Below, piece after piece: positions 60,828 to 64,000 of a stretch of 64,000 bases of DNA. The position numbers and the translations under genes are program-made. This DNA comes from Acidianus sp. HS-5 (lineage in GTDB: Archaea > Thermoproteota > Thermoprotei_A > Sulfolobales > Sulfolobaceae). The DNA lies in the NCBI RefSeq assembly GCF_021655615.1, contig NZ_AP025245.1:310001-374000 (forward strand), in the 5' to 3' direction. The notes beneath the pieces are model-generated. The model worked only from the letters and a program-made list of their open reading frames with translations. It did no database searches and had not been told where the DNA came from. Positions within the stretch are counted from its first letter, which is position 1. Each line of letters opens with the position of its first letter.

Positions 60828-63156
60828 GTTGATAAGGGGAGTTTATGGAATACTAGTTAAGGACAAGGACGATGGTATAACTAAAGAGGAAGATAACAGG
60901 AAAGCAAGGGAAGAGTTGAGGAACCTCATTATAAGGTTTATGTTAGCCAGCAAGACAGATGACGTCGATTTACTTACAGATTACCTTTCGTTAATAATTA
61001 AGGCACCGCTCCTTTTACCTTACATACCTTACAGCGGTAATTCTTTGCTCAACAACTTTGACTTCCTCACATCTTACATAGTAACCAGGAGGACAAAATA
61101 CGTGGAAAGCGGTAAGGAATTAATAGACAGCGGTAAGCTTTCTCCTATGGACTTCATAGAGACGATATATGGAGGGAAAGCAGAGGCTTACAATTCACTG
61201 AGGACAATATTTGAGGCATTAAGCCAAACTCCTGCAGATACTAGACCAGGGTTGAATATCGCCCCTCTCTCTTCACACTTAACTTTAACCTCCCTAGTGG
61301 GTTGGCTTGAACAACCTTATTCCAAGGACTTACCTTACTTGAGGTTAGCTTCAATATTGCACGATATAGGAAAATTAACTTCTCCTACTCACCACGTAGC
61401 TGAAGGGATAAATTTCATGGAGAAAGTTATTGATGAACTTAAGAAAGAGAACGTCAAAGTAGATAACATAGAGAATGCCCTGCAACGGATTAAAACTCAC
61501 CATAGTACAGACACAATAGTAAGTAGGGCAGATAGGGTAGCATCTTCAGCTGATAGGCTAATTGACGAAGTTAGGGAAATTGCTAAAGAAATAGAAGAAT
61601 GTAAGCCTTTCTTAAGTTGTTACGAAGAAGGGGCTAGGGCCGAGTGCATGGAAGAAATCAAATACACTGTAGATCAGTACAAGCAGTGCACTGTAAAGAT
61701 TTACGAAGAACTGATGAAGAAGAAGAGAGAAGAGGAAGTGAAAGGTGAGGGCGTGAAAGGTTACTTATATTACATAGACTTCCCGGGAGTGCAATCCTTC
61801 ATTAATTACTTCTCAAACTTGAGGGACTTATCTGCTGCAAGCTTCTTTGTGGACTACTTATCGTCAACTGTACCGTTCATACACTTAGACAACTTACTAC
61901 GTAAGGATAAGGCATTCCTGCCCCCAGAGGCGTTATTGGCCTCAATGGGAGGACACTCCTACTTAGTTGGGAGAACTGACGTTAAGCCGGAAGACTTCAT
62001 AGAGTCGTTAAGGAGTGACGAGATATTTAAAGAGCTTGGCGTTACTCCAAAAGTTAGCTACGTGGGGTTCTACGTAGGAGATAGAATAATAGACTACGGC
62101 TCTCTTGGACCATTAATAAGAAAGAGCAACTTGAACTCCTTGGTCTTAGCTGATGTAAAAGAGGATATCCTATCATATGGTCTACACAAGGTGTGCGACA
62201 GTTGCGGTATAAGGCCTGCAGTTTACTCTGACCAAGGGAGTTACTACTGTAGTAGGTGTTACTTTGTCCACAGTCACTCTGCGAGTAGGGGTGCTATGGC
62301 TAAGCTGTCTTCAAAGTTCTACGTTGACGGCAAGGAGTGGGTTTACGAAAAGGTGGAAGACCCAATGGAGGATATTGCGGAAGGGGGTAATTACATTTCA
62401 GTAATAAAATTTGACGGTAATAACGCAGGAGAATTCTTCAAGAGGACGCTGACTTTTGGAGAATACACTGCAAAGAGCTTTTGGGTAGATTACTCAGTAA
62501 AGAAGTCTTACTACGTCACATTGAAAGAAATAGGTGACAAAATGATACCGGTAGGGACGCTGTACTTAGGTGGAGACGAAGGTGTAATAATAACTCCGGC
62601 TTCAGTCGCTCTGCCATTTGTAAGTAAGTTCATAGAGGAGGCTAAAGATTCAGGATTGACATTTAAGGTAGGAGTAATTACCGCAAAGTATGATCATCCA
62701 ATACAGTTCCTCATAAACGCTGCTGACAGGTTAATGGAGGAGAGTAAATATGAAGGGGGCAAGGAATCTACTGTAGGAGTTTTAACTACTTCAGCTTTCC
62801 TATCAGATAAGGCAGTAGAGGAGGAGCTGGAAATCCACAAGGAAATTTACTCACCTAAGGTTACGCTGAAGGAGTTAAATTCCCTCCTAGACGTCGCTAA
62901 GAAGCTGGAGGAAAGGGGTATTCTTAAACATGCAGTGTCAAAGCTTGATGACGCTCTAGAGCTTTACTTTACCAGCAAAGACATGTTAAGGCTCATAGCT
63001 TACCTAGTGAGGGAAAGGCATAGGGCTGAAAGTGAGGATGAAAAAGAACTCTTCAAGTTAATCCTGAGCACTTACAATGACTCAGGGAACGAATATATTA
63101 ACCTCTTAGGTTATTATCACGTTTTAAAAACTTTCATTTTAGGTGAGAGGAAATGA
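60820..63156 (+). CDS. cas10: Type III-D Cas10 with HD domain and GGDE palm
   Basis: GTG at 60820 starts a 778-aa protein. HD nuclease: ASILHDIGKLTSPTHH with H181-D182. A zinc ribbon (CDSCGIRP...YYCSRCYF) lies at about residues 459-485. The first palm is SVIKFDGNNAGEF; the second palm has G584-G585-D586-E587 (YLGGDEGVII). Cas10 makes cyclic oligoadenylates and cuts ssDNA when target RNA binds. The usual GGDD is GGDE here, which could alter but not necessarily abolish cyclase activity. Helical C-terminus as in Csm1-like proteins. Confidence 0.9.
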   Translation: MIELIRGVYGILVKDKDDGITKEEDNRKAREELRNLIIRFMLASKTDDVDLLTDYLSLIIKAPLLLPYIPYSGNSLLNNFDFLTSYIVTRRTKYVESGKELIDSGKLSPMDFIETIYGGKAEAYNSLRTIFEALSQTPADTRPGLNIAPLSSHLTLTSLVGWLEQPYSKDLPYLRLASILHDIGKLTSPTHHVAEGINFMEKVIDELKKENVKVDNIENALQRIKTHHSTDTIVSRADRVASSADRLIDEVREIAKEIEECKPFLSCYEEGARAECMEEIKYTVDQYKQCTVKIYEELMKKKREEEVKGEGVKGYLYYIDFPGVQSFINYFSNLRDLSAASFFVDYLSSTVPFIHLDNLLRKDKAFLPPEALLASMGGHSYLVGRTDVKPEDFIESLRSDEIFKELGVTPKVSYVGFYVGDRIIDYGSLGPLIRKSNLNSLVLADVKEDILSYGLHKVCDSCGIRPAVYSDQGSYYCSRCYFVHSHSASRGAMAKLSSKFYVDGKEWVYEKVEDPMEDIAEGGNYISVIKFDGNNAGEFFKRTLTFGEYTAKSFWVDYSVKKSYYVTLKEIGDKMIPVGTLYLGGDEGVIITPASVALPFVSKFIEEAKDSGLTFKVGVITAKYDHPIQFLINAADRLMEESKYEGGKESTVGVLTTSAFLSDKAVEEELEIHKEIYSPKVTLKELNSLLDVAKKLEERGILKHAVSKLDDALELYFTSKDMLRLIAYLVRERHRAESEDEKELFKLILSTYNDSGNEYINLLGYYHVLKTFILGERK

Positions 63157-63728
63157 TAATAAAGGTAAGAGCTAAGGCTTTAAGTTCCCTAACAGTTGGT
63201 GGGAATACGTCAATAGGCTCAGTAGATATAGCATTTAACGAGCTCGGCATACCTGGGTCTTCGGTCAAAGGTGCAATGAGGACTGCCATAAGTAAGGCAA
63301 TTGAGGAAGGTGAAGTTAAGGACTATACTTCCTGCGGGGAAATAGAGCCCTCAAAAATGAAGGACTGTGACGTTTGCAAGGTCTTCGGTAAACCTAACCA
63401 AGAGGGAATAGTAAACGTCCACGGGGTTATGATTACCCCTGACGCAGTGCTTACTAGAGTTTCAATAAGAGACGAAAACCTGAAGGCAAAAGAAGGGTCA
63501 TTATTTAAGCAGGAAGTTGTAAAGCCTAACACTGAATTCGAGTTTGAAGTAGAGGTCAAGGACTCTGCATCTTGTAAGGAAATAAGGTTAGTCTTACTTT
63601 CCCTATTTTACTTAAGGCTTTGGAGGTTAGGTAGGGGAGGCATGATAGACCTCAAAGTAGAGAACCTTCCTCCTGCTAACTGCGATTTTTCAGACTTAGA
63701 AAGCTTAAAGAGGTGGTTGTGGTCATGA
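63153..63728 (+). CDS. Type III-D Cas7-type RAMP, short
   Basis: The 191-aa RAMP has SLTVGGNTSIGSVDIAF, GIPGSSVKGAMRTAISKA, Cys cluster (CDVCKVFGK), and a C-terminal RLGRGGMIDLKVE glycine-rich loop. It overlaps cas10 and the next gene by 4 bp. It is shorter than the other Cas7 copies and lacks their long insertions. Confidence 0.75.
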   Translation: MIIKVRAKALSSLTVGGNTSIGSVDIAFNELGIPGSSVKGAMRTAISKAIEEGEVKDYTSCGEIEPSKMKDCDVCKVFGKPNQEGIVNVHGVMITPDAVLTRVSIRDENLKAKEGSLFKQEVVKPNTEFEFEVEVKDSASCKEIRLVLLSLFYLRLWRLGRGGMIDLKVENLPPANCDFSDLESLKRWLWS

Positions 63729-64000
63729 AATTAATAAAACTCTCGATAAAAGAACCGATAGCTTTCTCATCTAGGAAGATAAAGAACTATTATTTCTCCT
63801 CTGCAGATTATATACCGGCACAAGCAATAAGGGGGGCATTAATAAACGCTAAGGAGGACTACAGCTTGCTTGACAGTTTTTACACATCCCCAGCTTATCC
63901 GTTAATAGACGGGAAGCCTGCAGTGCCTTCTCATGCGTTTTCTCCTGCAATAAGTAGGAAGTCAAGCGAATATATCGAAGAGAAGGGCATACTGAATAAG
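63725..64000 (+). CDS. Csx10-like (Cas5-type) RAMP, cut by window edge
   Basis: ATG at 63725 overlaps the previous stop and the frame is open to the end of the window (92 codons). The segment LSIKEPIAFSSRKIKNYYFS, then YIPAQAIRGALIN and YPLIDGKPAVPSHAFS, follows the Csx10 N-terminal pattern (ligand loop, G-A-L motif, then a Y-P-x-x-x-x-x-P-x-x-P-S stretch). Csx10 is the hallmark of type III-D and serves as the Cas5 group subunit holding the 5' crRNA tag. Confidence 0.65.
   Translation, partial: MKLIKLSIKEPIAFSSRKIKNYYFSSADYIPAQAIRGALINAKEDYSLLDSFYTSPAYPLIDGKPAVPSHAFSPAISRKSSEYIEEKGILNK

Noticed and set aside
1..64000. Insertion sequences, transposases, integrases, att sites, rRNA or tRNA genes
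   Set aside because: None was recognised on either strand; only short non-coding repeat elements were seen.

Overview
The window looks like chromosome from a thermoacidophilic crenarchaeon of the order Sulfolobales, probably near Acidianus or Sulfurisphaera. The evidence is low GC, leaderless-style TATA-to-ATG spacing, frequent GTG/TTG starts, many vapBC and HEPN/MNT-type pairs, PaREP1, 24-nt CRISPR repeats with archaeal leaders, and type I-D plus type III-D cas genes of the Sulfolobales kind. No rRNA, tRNA, transposase or plasmid/virus structural genes were recognised.

Left third (1-17 kb) is an accessory/defence-like region. It holds a decayed vapBC pair, a frameshifted glycosyltransferase, and three different ABC/OLD-type ATPases: one with an N-terminal lectin-like domain (6.5-8.2 kb), one coupled to a small nuclease-like partner (8.5-10.1 kb), and one with an amidotransferase-like N-terminus coupled to a TOPRIM-like partner (13.1-15.1 kb). 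A HEPN/MNT pair, a mannonate dehydratase/SDR pair and an FkbM methyltransferase lie among them. The middle (17-34.6 kb) carries small regulators, toxin-antitoxin genes, secreted and membrane proteins, an APC permease, a HEAT-repeat protein, several pseudogene copies of neighbouring genes, and at least three families of short non-coding inverted-repeat (MITE-like) elements.

Right half (35-64 kb) is one large CRISPR-Cas island. From left to right: cas3' helicase (minus); a coiled-coil PD-(D/E)XK protein; a pilin-like protein; a GH114-like protein; CRISPR array 1 (31 repeats, transcribed leftward); the adaptation genes cas1 > and < cas4-cas2; CRISPR array 2 (49 repeats, same repeat, transcribed rightward); the type I-D effector operon cas10d-cas11d-csc2-csc1; a HExxH metalloprotease-like gene; a leftward four-gene operon (Cas4-like nuclease, unknown protein, cas6, C2H2 zinc finger); an RHH/retropepsin-like pair; and a tightly coupled type III-D operon (cas11, three Cas7-type RAMPs, a 44-aa acidic ORF, cas10, another RAMP, and a Csx10-like gene running off the window). 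The two leaders are inverted copies, identical over 319 bp next to the arrays. Only one cas1/cas2, one repeat type and one cas6 are visible, so both effectors probably draw crRNAs from the same two arrays.

The most unusual signal is a set of seven small repeat groups outside the arrays, all between 34.7 and 45.8 kb. In each group a 22-27-nt sequence (four are cleanly 24 nt) is present two or three times at a 57-62 bp pitch. This is the geometry of the real arrays (24-nt repeat, 34-37-nt spacer), but each group has its own unrelated repeat sequence. They sit beside cas3', cas1, cas4 and cas2, and fit either off-target spacer integration ('neo-CRISPRs') or CRISPR-like regulatory RNAs.
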